DNA from: an uncultured Eubacteriales bacterium
Lineage (GTDB): Bacteria; Bacillota; Clostridia; Oscillospirales; Oscillospiraceae
DNA length: 57,334 nt
Assembly (NCBI GenBank): GCA_900543625.1
Contig: UQSF01000013.1
Location: 1-57,334 of the forward strand
Reading direction: 5' to 3'
The notes beneath the pieces are model-generated. The model saw only the letters and a list, made by a program, of their open reading frames with translations. It searched no databases and was not told the DNA's origin. Both the position numbers and the translations under genes were made by a program. The number at the start of each line of letters is the position of its first letter. Position 1 is the stretch's first letter. This document shows positions 7,140 through 15,044 of this stretch, in pieces.

Positions 7140-7568
7140 TCAGCGATCCCAGACTTCGGGCTTCTGTGCCGCATGGGGATGCTCGGCGCCGCGATAGATC
7201 TTCAGGCGCTTGAGCTGCCACTGGGCAATAGTGTTCTTCTGCAGCATGCCGCGAACAGCCAGACGCATAGCCAGCTCCGGCTTATCCTTCATGAGCTTCT
7301 TGTACTGCGTCTCATGCAGGCCGCCGGGGTAGCCGGAGTGCGTGCGGTAGTACTTCTGCTCGAGCTTCTTGCCGGTGAGCACAGCCTGCTCGGCGTTGAT
7401 GATGATGACAAAGTCGCCGCAGTCGACGTGCGGGGTGTAGTCGGTCTTGAGCTTGCCGCGCAGCAGATCGGCAGCGAGCGCTGCGGTCTTGCCCATCGGC
7501 TTGCCGGCTGCATCCAGAACGTACCACTTGCGGGTGACGGTGTCCTTGTTCAGCAAAGTAGTGGACAT
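7140..7568 (-). CDS. rplM: 50S ribosomal protein L13
   Basis: A 142-residue L13 of normal length, beginning MSTTLLNKDTVTRKWYVLDA and carrying the conserved GKPMGKTAALAADLLRGK and YYRTHSGYPGGL motifs. The start at 7568 follows TTGGAGGCACAAAT. An in-frame ATG further upstream would cover the promoter and leader and is rejected. It is transcribed with rpsI from the promoter at 7657-7685. Confidence 0.98.
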   Translation of the reverse strand: MSTTLLNKDTVTRKWYVLDAAGKPMGKTAALAADLLRGKLKTDYTPHVDCGDFVIIINAEQAVLTGKKLEQKYYRTHSGYPGGLHETQYKKLMKDKPELAMRLAVRGMLQKNTIAQWQLKRLKIYRGAEHPHAAQKPEVWDR

Positions 7569-7650
7569 ATTTGTGCCTCCAATTAGAATGTGTTGAAAAA
7601 CATTTTGACATTTTTCAGGCGCGAACGTAGAATAGTTCTCACATCCGCGC
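7569..7650 (-). ncRNA. L13 leader (candidate ribosomal-protein autoregulatory RNA)
   Basis: The 5' leader between promoter and rplM begins with a long stem in which AGGGCGCG pairs with CGCGCCT. Its position and shape fit the L13-leader motif known upstream of rplM in Firmicutes, bound by L13 for feedback. The family assignment rests on context. Confidence 0.45.
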
Positions 7651-7656
7651 CCTACT

Positions 7657-7685
7657 TTTATACCACAACCGCCGGAGTCTGTCAA
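7657..7685 (-). promoter_or_regulatory. rplM-rpsI promoter
   Basis: TTGACA (7680-7685), 17-bp spacer, TATAAA (7657-7662). Confidence 0.8.
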
Positions 7686-7785
7686 CGGAATTTTCATTTA
7701 GATATTGCTTTGCTTTAAAAATCTCCGTTTTGCTCCGTTTTGCTCTTGATTTCGCATTTTCTATTTTCGTTTTCGGAGGGCTGCT

Positions 7786-8511
7786 ATGAACGACCTGAAT
7801 GCTTTCACCGGTCTCGTGCGCCGGTGCGTAGAGGATTATGACATGATCGCGCCGGGCGACACCGTCGCCGTCGGCGTCTCTGGCGGCAAGGATTCACTCG
7901 TGCTTCTGCTCGCGCTCAACGAGCTGCGGCGGTATTATCCGAAGCCGTTTTCCCTCGAGGCGATCACGGTCGAGCTCGGCTTCGAGGGCATGGACTTCGC
8001 GCCGGTGGCAGAGCTGTGCGCGTCGCTCGGCGTGCCGTACACGCGCCTGAAGACCGACATCAAGGAGGTCGTGTTCGACGTACGCAAGGAGGATAACCCC
8101 TGCTCCCTGTGCGCCAAGATGCGCCGCGGTGCGCTGTGCACGGCGCTCAGCGAGCGCGGCATCACAAAACTCGCGCTCGGCCACCATTTTGATGACGCGG
8201 TCGAGACGTTTCTGCTCTCGCTCGTGTACGAGGGGCGCATCAGCTGCTTTCAACCGGTGACGCACATGACGCGCACGGGCGTGGATCAGATCCGGCCGAT
8301 GCTCTATGCCGGCGAGGGACGCATCACAAACCTCGCAAAGGCGCTGGCGCTGCCGATCGTCGAAAATCCCTGCCCGGAGGACCGCGGCAGCAAACGGCAC
8401 GAGGTCAAGGAGCTCATCCAAGCTATGAGCCTCACCTACCCCGATCTGCGCAGCAAAGTGTTCGGTGCGATCCAGCGTGCGCCGCTCGACGGCTGGGAAA
8501 AGGCGCGGTAA
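7786..8511 (+). CDS. TtcA-like tRNA 2-thiolation ATPase
   Basis: A 241-residue PP-loop enzyme. The ATP-binding loop GVSGGKDS lies near residues 29-36; CSLC (near 106) supplies the CxxC pair, and GHHFDDAVETFLLSL follows. Family members activate a tRNA base with ATP and insert sulfur, TtcA acting on cytidine 32 with an Fe-S cluster. The third Cys in NPCPEDRG near 204 fits a cluster ligand. The protein is shorter than E. coli TtcA (about 310 residues) and belongs to the compact clostridial group, so the exact tRNA target is uncertain. GGAGGG precedes the start by about six bases. It stands alone and converges on the lipase gene. Confidence 0.8.
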   Translation: MNDLNAFTGLVRRCVEDYDMIAPGDTVAVGVSGGKDSLVLLLALNELRRYYPKPFSLEAITVELGFEGMDFAPVAELCASLGVPYTRLKTDIKEVVFDVRKEDNPCSLCAKMRRGALCTALSERGITKLALGHHFDDAVETFLLSLVYEGRISCFQPVTHMTRTGVDQIRPMLYAGEGRITNLAKALALPIVENPCPEDRGSKRHEVKELIQAMSLTYPDLRSKVFGAIQRAPLDGWEKAR

Positions 8512-8531
8512 ACTCGCGCGCGTTAAACAGG

Positions 8532-8564
8532 ACAAGCCCGGTGGGGATTCCCCACCGGGCTTGT
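8532..8564. terminator. Bidirectional terminator between ttcA-like and lipase genes
   Basis: A perfect 15-bp stem (ACAAGCCCGGTGGGG paired with 8550-8564) with an ATT loop between converging genes. Confidence 0.75.
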
Positions 8565-8580
8565 GTGTTGAAATGAAGTC

Positions 8581-10554
8581 TCAGAGGACGTTCTGGCAGA
8601 AACGCATGACGATCGCGGCAGTCTGTGCGCGGGTCGCATCGCCCTTCGGTTCGAGGGTCGTGACACCGTTGGCATTGCCGACACCGCAGATCACACCCTG
8701 TGCGACCGCCCAGGACATCGGCGTGCGGGCATAGCCGGAGATACTGCTGTAATCCGGATAGCCGGTCAGATCCGCAGTCTGGAACACGTTCAGGTCGAGG
8801 ACGTTCTTGGCGTAGTTATAGAGGATCGTCGCCATGTCCTGACGCGTGATCGTTGCATTCGGGGAGAACGTGGTAGCACTCGTACCGCTCACGACACCCT
8901 TCTCCGCGGCCCAGTTGACCGCATCGACATACCAGCTCTCCGTCAGATCCGTGAAGGGACTGGTCTTTGTGGCCTTCGGGCTGCCGGCCTGGCAGTAGAG
9001 CATCTCCACCAGCTGCGCACGCGTGGTCACGCCGTCCGGCGCGATGGTCGTGGCGCTCATGCCGCTCATGATGCCGTTCTGGATGCAGTAATCCAGGCCT
9101 TCATGTGCCCAAGAGCTGTAGGCCGGCATATCCGTAAAGCCGGCGCCCGGGCAGATGTGCGTATCGGAGGCGCTGGTTCTGACCGGGATGCTGTTGAGCA
9201 TCTTGGCAAGCTCGAAGAATTTCTCCTGCAGCATGGCATGCGTGGACTTCTGCGTCTGACCAACCATGTTGATGTGATCGGTGTTGTCGATCTTCTCAAT
9301 GTAGTTCCAGACACCCATCTTGGTGCCGGACTTGAAGGTCATCTTGCCGTCAGCACCGACGCCGTAGTTCTCGTTGTACTGATCCGTGGAGTTCTCATGC
9401 GGACGGATGGCGGAACGGACGGAAACGATGCCGTCATTCTCCCACCACTCCGGGGTGATGTTCACATGGCCGACCGCATAGTTGACGTGTCTGCCCATGT
9501 AGGTGCCGCTCTTGATCATCATCGGGTTCATGCTGGCATTCGGCAGATAGTGGCCGGTCAGCGGATCGCGGTGGGTGTTCGAGCAGGCAATGGAGAAGTA
9601 ATAGATATCATCCTGTGCCTTAGCGTAGCCGTTGAGCACGGCCGCACCGTCGACGTCGAGGTCATAGACGCTCAGGTCATTGGTGTGCTGCGTCCAGATC
9701 TTGCTGTTAATGACACGATTGAAGTAGCTGGAATAGGACTCGTTGGGCTGGCGCACCAGACCCCACTGATCCAGCTTGAAGTCCAGGCCGAAATTGTTCT
9801 CGTTGACGTTCGAGCCGGTGACCGTACCGATGATGCCCATGGCATACTGCGCCAGGTCGCCGATGTTCTGATAGACCTTGGTGTCATACTGGCTGCCGTC
9901 ATGCGGCGTGCACAGCGTCGTGATGCTCTCGATCCAGTGACGGCACTCGCCGGTGAACAGCGGGCTGATATCGCCGCCGCGGCTGGCGTTGCGCTCGTCG
10001 GCATCGCCGTTTTCAAGCAGCTGCGCCAGCATACGGATCGTCTCGCCGCCCATGCTGTGACCGATCAGGTGCACCTTGAGCTCGCTGTCCGGATTGTTCA
10101 GCTCCGGCAGGACGCCCGGGAACGTGCGGCCGTAACGGGCATGACCGTTCGTGGCAGAGTGATACGCACCGTAGTCGACCGTGCCGCCGACGAGGTAGGC
10201 ATACAGCTCGCAGGCGCGGTCCCAGTTGCTGGCGACGGGGCCGATCGACGGGGTATAGACCTCATAGCCGGCGTTGTTGAGAATGTCGCGCAGGCTGCTG
10301 AAGCCGCCCCAGTAGTTCAGGCCGAGCACCTCCGTGCCGCCCCAGCCGAACAGGCCGTGCACCATCACGATCGGATAGTGGTTGCCGCTCGCCGACAGCA
10401 GCTCCGGCAGGTCCGCGTCCGTCAGTTCGTCAGCAGAGGTCGCATGGTCGGCATCATAATCGACCGTGTCAACACTTGCTGCGAAGCCGGGCATGCAAAG
10501 CACCATCGCCAGCACCAAAACGGTGGCGAGCACTTTGCTCCACGTTTTCTTCAT
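8581..10554 (-). CDS. Secreted family I.5-like lipase with three SLH repeats
   Basis: A 657-residue exported protein. Residues 1-25 are a signal peptide (MKKTWSKVLATVLVLAMVL...). The lipase domain (about 58-450) resembles thermoalkaliphilic Bacillus/Geobacillus lipases: HGLFGWG near 66, NWDRACELYAYLVGGTVDYG near 110, nucleophile Ser167 in GHSMGG, probable Asp374 in ENDGIV and His427 in NTDHINMVG. Three S-layer homology repeats (about 474-525, 533-585, 600-655) would anchor it to the wall. The oxyanion and substrate-pocket segments look intact. The start at 10554 follows GGAGGG by six bases; upstream in-frame starts would run through the promoter. It stands alone, flanked by an inverted repeat around its promoter. 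Confidence 0.9.
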   Translation of the reverse strand: MKKTWSKVLATVLVLAMVLCMPGFAASVDTVDYDADHATSADELTDADLPELLSASGNHYPIVMVHGLFGWGGTEVLGLNYWGGFSSLRDILNNAGYEVYTPSIGPVASNWDRACELYAYLVGGTVDYGAYHSATNGHARYGRTFPGVLPELNNPDSELKVHLIGHSMGGETIRMLAQLLENGDADERNASRGGDISPLFTGECRHWIESITTLCTPHDGSQYDTKVYQNIGDLAQYAMGIIGTVTGSNVNENNFGLDFKLDQWGLVRQPNESYSSYFNRVINSKIWTQHTNDLSVYDLDVDGAAVLNGYAKAQDDIYYFSIACSNTHRDPLTGHYLPNASMNPMMIKSGTYMGRHVNYAVGHVNITPEWWENDGIVSVRSAIRPHENSTDQYNENYGVGADGKMTFKSGTKMGVWNYIEKIDNTDHINMVGQTQKSTHAMLQEKFFELAKMLNSIPVRTSASDTHICPGAGFTDMPAYSSWAHEGLDYCIQNGIMSGMSATTIAPDGVTTRAQLVEMLYCQAGSPKATKTSPFTDLTESWYVDAVNWAAEKGVVSGTSATTFSPNATITRQDMATILYNYAKNVLDLNVFQTADLTGYPDYSSISGYARTPMSWAVAQGVICGVGNANGVTTLEPKGDATRAQTAAIVMRFCQNVL

Positions 10555-10608
10555 GAAAATCCCTCCAATAGATTTTGGGGCAGGCTTCACATCTGTCCCC
10601 TTTTTTAT

Positions 10609-10668
10609 GGTTACACTATAATCTCGCTGCGAAAACGGAACAAGCACCAGCGCAGGACGAGTGTAACC
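10609..10668 (-). promoter_or_regulatory. Lipase promoter bracketed by 9-bp inverted repeat
   Basis: TTGTTC (10638-10643), 17-bp spacer and TATAGT (10615-10620) on the minus strand. GGTTACACT (10609-10617) and AGTGTAACC (10660-10668) form an exact inverted repeat around the promoter and may be paired operator half-sites. Confidence 0.6.
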
Positions 10669-10761
10669 TTTTTGCACACATCGCATTTCTTGATGAAACA
10701 CGCGTCACCATTGTGTGCTTCGGGATACAGAACGCGTCTGCGGCGGAAAAGGCAAAAGAAT

Positions 10762-10790
10762 CCCGCTGTCCGCGAGTTGCGGACAGCGGG
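10762..10790 (-). terminator. Hairpin after CoA-transferase gene
   Basis: CCCGCTGTCCGC pairs with GCGGACAGCGGG. The following T-run is weak (ATTCTTTTG). Confidence 0.6.
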
Positions 10791-10817
10791 ATTTGCATTG
10801 TAAGACAGGCTATGAGA

Positions 10818-12125
10818 TCAGATCATCATGCCGCGCTTTTTGGCCTCAAAGGTCAGCTCGTCGCGGAAGTCGGGGTGCGCGATGGCGATGAGCTGGCGGG
10901 CACGCTCACCGAGGCTGCGGCCGCGCAGGTGCGCCACGCCGTACTCGGTGACAATATAATCGACGTCGTTCTTGCTCGTCGTGACGACGGCGCCCGGCGT
11001 AAGGATGGGCTTGATCTTGCTGATCGTGCCGCCCTTGGCCGTGGAGGTGAAGGCGATGAAGCTCTTGCCGCCGCGGGACTGGCAAGCGCCGCGGACGTAG
11101 TCGATCTGGCCGCCGGAGCCGGACATATGCTTCGTGCCGACCGACTCGGCGCAGACCTGACCGAAGAGGTCGACCTCGACCGCCGCATTGATGGAGATCA
11201 TATTGTCGTTCTGACAGATGACGTTCGGGTCGTTGACATAGTCGACCGGCAGGATCTCGACGGACGGGTTGTCGTCGACGAAATCATAGATACGCTGCGA
11301 GCCGAAGGCAAACGTCGTGACGGTCTTGCCGCGGTGGATCTGCTTTTTGCTGTTGTTGACCGCGCCGCACTCGATCAGCTCGACCATGGAGTCGGTAAAC
11401 ATCTCGGTGTGGATGCCGAGGTCGTGCTTGCTCTTGAGCGCCATGCCGGTCGCATCCGGGATCGCGCCGATGCCGAGCTGCAGGCACGCGCCGTCCGGGA
11501 TAAGGTCGGCGATGAGGCCGCCGATCGTCTTGCTCACATCGTCGAGCTGCACAGGCGGCAGCACCGGCAGGTCGTGGTGATACTCCACGAGCGCGTCGAC
11601 CTGCGAGATATGGATCAGAGAGCCGCACAGCGCACGGGGCTGACGGTCGTTGACCTCGAGGTAAATGCGCTTGGTCTTTTCGAGCATGGCATCGATGTAC
11701 GAGCCGTTGAGCGCGAGGCTGAAGTAGCCGTGGCTGTCCATCGGCGCGACCTCAACGCACACGGCGTCGTAGTCATACTCGGAGCGGATGCGGGTCGGGA
11801 AATCGCGGTAGTACGCGGGGATGATGTCGGCATAGCCGGCGTTGACCGCCTTGCGCGCTGCGCTGCTGGAAAACCAGCTGTAGCCCGTCATCTTTCCGGC
11901 CAGCGTCGGGTCGGTATAGAAGTCGAACGGATAGCCGTCGAGCAGGGTCTGCACCTTCACGCCGGTGATGTCGGTGCTGCGGATGTGCTGCGCCATTGCG
12001 GCCATGATGGCCGGCGTCTGAGAAGTCGCCGTGTCCATGCCGATGAGCCAGCCGGACTGCACCTGCTGTGCGATACGCTCCGGCGTCGTCAGTTTGTCCT
12101 GATACATTTTCTGAAAATCTGTCAT
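10818..12125 (-). CDS. Acetyl-CoA hydrolase/transferase family CoA-transferase
   Basis: A 435-residue class I CoA-transferase of the 4-hydroxybutyrate/butyryl-CoA:acetate type. The N-terminal half carries the acyl-CoA binding fold, and the C-terminal half has the probable catalytic Glu in GIHTEMFTDSMVEL and the conserved SGSGGQIDYVRGA and VVTEYGVAHLRGRS motifs. Such enzymes exchange CoA between short-chain acids, often butyryl-CoA and acetate in butyrate-forming clostridia; 4-hydroxybutyrate, propionate or succinate are alternatives that motifs alone do not separate. It has its own promoter and no fermentation genes beside it, as is common for but-type genes. Confidence 0.85.
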   Translation of the reverse strand: MTDFQKMYQDKLTTPERIAQQVQSGWLIGMDTATSQTPAIMAAMAQHIRSTDITGVKVQTLLDGYPFDFYTDPTLAGKMTGYSWFSSSAARKAVNAGYADIIPAYYRDFPTRIRSEYDYDAVCVEVAPMDSHGYFSLALNGSYIDAMLEKTKRIYLEVNDRQPRALCGSLIHISQVDALVEYHHDLPVLPPVQLDDVSKTIGGLIADLIPDGACLQLGIGAIPDATGMALKSKHDLGIHTEMFTDSMVELIECGAVNNSKKQIHRGKTVTTFAFGSQRIYDFVDDNPSVEILPVDYVNDPNVICQNDNMISINAAVEVDLFGQVCAESVGTKHMSGSGGQIDYVRGACQSRGGKSFIAFTSTAKGGTISKIKPILTPGAVVTTSKNDVDYIVTEYGVAHLRGRSLGERARQLIAIAHPDFRDELTFEAKKRGMMI

Positions 12126-12173
12126 AATTTATTTGCTCCCTCAAACAAAAAATGTGCACAGTTGCTATTTATT

Positions 12174-12202
12174 ATCATACATGATTCGGCCGCTGAATTC
12201 AA
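12174..12202 (-). promoter_or_regulatory. CoA-transferase promoter
   Basis: TTGAAT (12197-12202), 17-bp spacer, TATGAT (12174-12179) with a TG extension, on the minus strand. Confidence 0.65.
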
Positions 12203-12254
12203 GAGGGCACAGATGTTTGCAATTTCCTGCCCTGAAATGTCACACTTTTGCCCA

Positions 12255-12292
12255 TGTGAGAAGTTTTCTCACACGTGAAAGTATGCTATGAT
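12255..12292 (+). promoter_or_regulatory. Palindromic operator and extended -10 upstream of glycolipid operon
   Basis: TGTGAGAA-GTT-TTCTCACA (12255-12273) is a perfect palindrome overlapping the -35 zone of an extended -10 (TGCTATGAT, -10 at 12287-12292). This is a typical TetR-type operator position, and a TetR-family gene ends the downstream operon. The 150 nt between here and the first gene shows no other feature. Confidence 0.55.
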
Positions 12293-12441
12293 AAAATGAA
12301 TTGTTTTCGATATATCCAGTGATTTGTCGAAAAAAACGTTTTCTAATGCGGCTCTTATTTTTGCCGGTTACAATGATAAGCGTCGCATCTTACGGCAGAC
12401 ACTCCCCTGCCAATTCTAAATGCAAGGAATGATACGACACA

Positions 12442-13584
12442 ATGACGATTACGATTGTCTGCGATATTCTGGGTGAGGAGAACAACGGCACGACCATTGC
12501 CTGCATGAATCTCATCCGGTATCTGCGCGCGCAGGGGCACACCGTGCGTGTGGTCTGCGCCGATCAGGACAAGGCCGGAAACGAGTGCTTTTACGTCGTG
12601 CCGGAGCGCAACCTCTACCTGCTCAATCCGATCGTGGAGCGCAACGGCGTGACGCTGCCGCGTGTGGATCGTGCCATCCTCGAGGAGGCGATCCGCGACT
12701 GCGACGTCGTGCACACAACGTTTGTGCTGCGCCTGTCGCACACGGCGGTAAAGATCGCCAAGGCGTACAATAAGCCCATCACGTCAAGCTTCCACTGTCA
12801 GGCGGAAAACGTCACGGCGCATTTTCTGTGCAAGGACTCGGCCGCCATCAACCGCGGCGTGTACCGCGCGTGCTATCAGATGGTGTACCAGTATTCGGAC
12901 ATCATCCACTACCCAACGCAGTTCATCCGCGACACGTTTGAGGCCGTTGTCGGCCCGACGAACGGCCGCGTGATCTCAAACGGCGTCAACAGCATGTTCA
13001 CGCCCGGCCCGGCCACGCGTCCGGAGGGGCTCGAGGACAAGTTCCTCATCGTCTCGACTGGCCGTCTGTCGAGCGAAAAGAATCAGGAGATCCTCATCGA
13101 GGCCATCGGCCGCTCGGCCTACCGCGAGCAGATCCACCTCATCCTTGCCGGAGAAGGCCCGCGCGAGGCGCACTACCGTCACCTTGCCGAGCGCTGCGGC
13201 GTGGACATGGAGATCTCGTTCTTCACGCGGCAGGAGCTGCTGAACCTGCTGCGCTGCGCCGACCTCTACTGCCACCCCGCCGAGGTGGAGATCGAGTCGA
13301 TCGCCTGTCTGGAGGCCATCGCCTGCGGACTGGTGCCGGTCATCGCCGATTCGCCCAAGAGCGCGGCCAAGGCCTTCGCGCTCGATGATAAGTCCCTATT
13401 TAAAAACAAGGATGCAGAGGACATGGCGCGCAAGATCGACTACTGGGTGAGCCACCCGGACGAGCGCGCGGACTACAGCCGCAAATATCTCGACAGCGGC
13501 ACGCAGTTTGAGCAGCAGAGCTGCATGCGCCAGATGGAGCAGATGCTCTTTGACGCCGCAGCCATGGCCGGTGCGCCGGTATGA
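12442..13584 (+). CDS. Glycosyltransferase family 4 (GT-B, diacylglycerol-glucosyltransferase-like)
   Basis: A 380-residue retaining GT-B enzyme. The N-terminal domain starts MTITIVCDILGEENNGTTIAC. The C-terminal domain has VSTGRLSSEKNQEIL and a donor-binding E-x7-E in EIESIACLEAIACG near residue 283. Closest resemblance is to enzymes that transfer sugars to diacylglycerol for glycolipid and lipoteichoic-acid anchors. It overlaps the next gene, an acyltransferase, by 4 bp (ATGA), which supports a membrane-lipid role. The Shine-Dalgarno is weak (AAGGA, about 13 bases away), unlike its neighbours, so a slightly different start is possible. Confidence 0.82.
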   Translation: MTITIVCDILGEENNGTTIACMNLIRYLRAQGHTVRVVCADQDKAGNECFYVVPERNLYLLNPIVERNGVTLPRVDRAILEEAIRDCDVVHTTFVLRLSHTAVKIAKAYNKPITSSFHCQAENVTAHFLCKDSAAINRGVYRACYQMVYQYSDIIHYPTQFIRDTFEAVVGPTNGRVISNGVNSMFTPGPATRPEGLEDKFLIVSTGRLSSEKNQEILIEAIGRSAYREQIHLILAGEGPREAHYRHLAERCGVDMEISFFTRQELLNLLRCADLYCHPAEVEIESIACLEAIACGLVPVIADSPKSAAKAFALDDKSLFKNKDAEDMARKIDYWVSHPDERADYSRKYLDSGTQFEQQSCMRQMEQMLFDAAAMAGAPV

Positions 13585-14384
13585 GCCGCAAGACCGTCTA
13601 CTATCACGACCCGCTGCACGACGACTTTGCGCCGACCAACGGGCGCATCCGCCCGAAGCAGATCGGCGCGGATTTCCCGTATGAGCACAAGGGGCCGCTC
13701 TGGAACGCGCTCGCCTTCGTCGTATACCGGATGGTGATGACACCGTTTCTGTTTTTGTACTGCAAGCTTGTGTTCGGCCTGCGCATTGAAAACCGCAAGG
13801 CGCTGCGCGCGCTGCCGGGCGGATACTTCCTCTACGGCAACCACACGAACACGTTGGCGGACGCCTTCATCCCGACGCTGCTGTCGTTTCCGCGGCGCGC
13901 GAACATCATCACCTCCGCCGACACCGTCTCGATCCCGGGCGTGCGCAACATCGTGCAGATGCTCGGCGCGATCCCGCTGGCGAACACCATCGACGGCACG
14001 CGGCAGTTTCTGGCCGCCATGCACCGCCGGCTCGAACGCGGTCAGGCCGTGATGATCTATCCGGAGGCACACATCTGGCCGTACTACAACGGCATCCGTC
14101 CGTTTCCGGACACGTCGTTTGCCTACCCCGTGCGCGAGCAGCTGCCCGTCGTCGCCGCGGCGGTCGTCTACCGGAAAAGAAAGCTGCTGCGCGCGCTGCC
14201 GCCGCGCATCACCGTCGTCGTGAGCGACCCGTTTTATCCCGACCCAGCCCTGCCGCCGCGCAGCGCCCGGCGGGATCTGCACAAGAAAGTCTATACCTTC
14301 CTGTGCGACACCGTTTCTGCGCGCAGGAGCTATGCGCACATCGAGTATCTCCCCGCACAGGACCAGAATCCAGCCGCGCGATGA
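13581..14384 (+). CDS. Lysophospholipid acyltransferase (PlsC family)
   Basis: A 267-residue PlsC-like 1-acylglycerol-3-phosphate acyltransferase. The block I motif appears as GNHTNTLADAFIP (residue 90 region), where His and Asp are five residues apart rather than the canonical four. YPEAHIWPYYNGIRPF occupies the EGTRS block position. A basic N-terminus and a hydrophobic segment (about 48-66) suggest peripheral membrane attachment. It overlaps the glycosyltransferase upstream and is followed by a TetR gene, so the three probably act on membrane or wall lipid. The acyl acceptor may differ from lysophosphatidate given the altered motif. Confidence 0.8.
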   Translation: MSRKTVYYHDPLHDDFAPTNGRIRPKQIGADFPYEHKGPLWNALAFVVYRMVMTPFLFLYCKLVFGLRIENRKALRALPGGYFLYGNHTNTLADAFIPTLLSFPRRANIITSADTVSIPGVRNIVQMLGAIPLANTIDGTRQFLAAMHRRLERGQAVMIYPEAHIWPYYNGIRPFPDTSFAYPVREQLPVVAAAVVYRKRKLLRALPPRITVVVSDPFYPDPALPPRSARRDLHKKVYTFLCDTVSARRSYAHIEYLPAQDQNPAAR

Positions 14385-14417
14385 CCGCGCCGCGCACCCA
14401 GAAAGGTGGAATCCCGC

Positions 14418-14984
14418 TTGGCACACTTGACCGAAGCCGCCATCCAGGACACGTTCCTGAAGCTGCTGTCCGAGCAGCCGTTTGACAAGATCACCGTGAC
14501 GCAGCTCGTAGAAGAATGCCAGATCACGCGCCGGACGTTCTACTATCACTACTCCGATCTCTTTGAGCTGCTCGACATCATCCTGCGCCGTGAGACCGAC
14601 CGGGCGGTCGCCGAGTTCGAGGCGACCGGCAGCTGGGAGGAGTGCATGATCACTGCGTCCCGCTTTGCGCGCGAGCACAAGCGCGCCGTCTACCACATCT
14701 ACACCTCCTCGCACCGGCTGGAGCTGGAGAGGCACGTCAACCGCGTGTCCGAGGAAATGATGCGCAGCTATGTCGAGCGGCAGTCAAAGGGCCTGCGCGT
14801 GAGCGATCAGGACAAAAAGCTTGTGTGCGACCTCTACCGCTTCGGCATCACGGACATTTTCTATGCGTGGCTCGAAAACGGGATGAAGGAGGATCTCGAG
14901 ACGCAGATCCACCGTCTGAGTCTGCTGTTCACGGGCAACATCCGCGCTTCCCTGTCCCGGGTACAGATCCCGGAAGAAGTCTGA
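14418..14984 (+). CDS. TetR/AcrR-family regulator (DhaS-like)
   Basis: A 188-residue repressor. The N-terminal helix-turn-helix reads IQDTFLKLLSEQPFDKITVTQLVEECQITRRTFYYHYSDL. The C-terminal helical domain is of the type seen in DhaS-like TetR proteins. I place the start at TTG 14418, eight bases after AAAGGTGG; the GTG at 14406 lies inside that Shine-Dalgarno. It is the last gene of the glycosyltransferase-acyltransferase operon and could bind the palindrome at 12255. Its ligand is unknown. Confidence 0.82.
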   Translation: MAHLTEAAIQDTFLKLLSEQPFDKITVTQLVEECQITRRTFYYHYSDLFELLDIILRRETDRAVAEFEATGSWEECMITASRFAREHKRAVYHIYTSSHRLELERHVNRVSEEMMRSYVERQSKGLRVSDQDKKLVCDLYRFGITDIFYAWLENGMKEDLETQIHRLSLLFTGNIRASLSRVQIPEEV

Positions 14985-14988
14985 TCAC

Positions 14989-15016
14989 CCACCGGCGGGC
15001 ACGACCGTGTCCGCCG
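14989..15016 (+). terminator. Hairpin after tetR-type gene
   Basis: ACCGGCGG pairs with CCGCCGGT, followed by TTTCAC only; a weak terminator or processing hairpin before pepD. Confidence 0.4.
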
Positions 15017-15044
15017 GTTTCACATCAAGAAAAGGAGACACACC

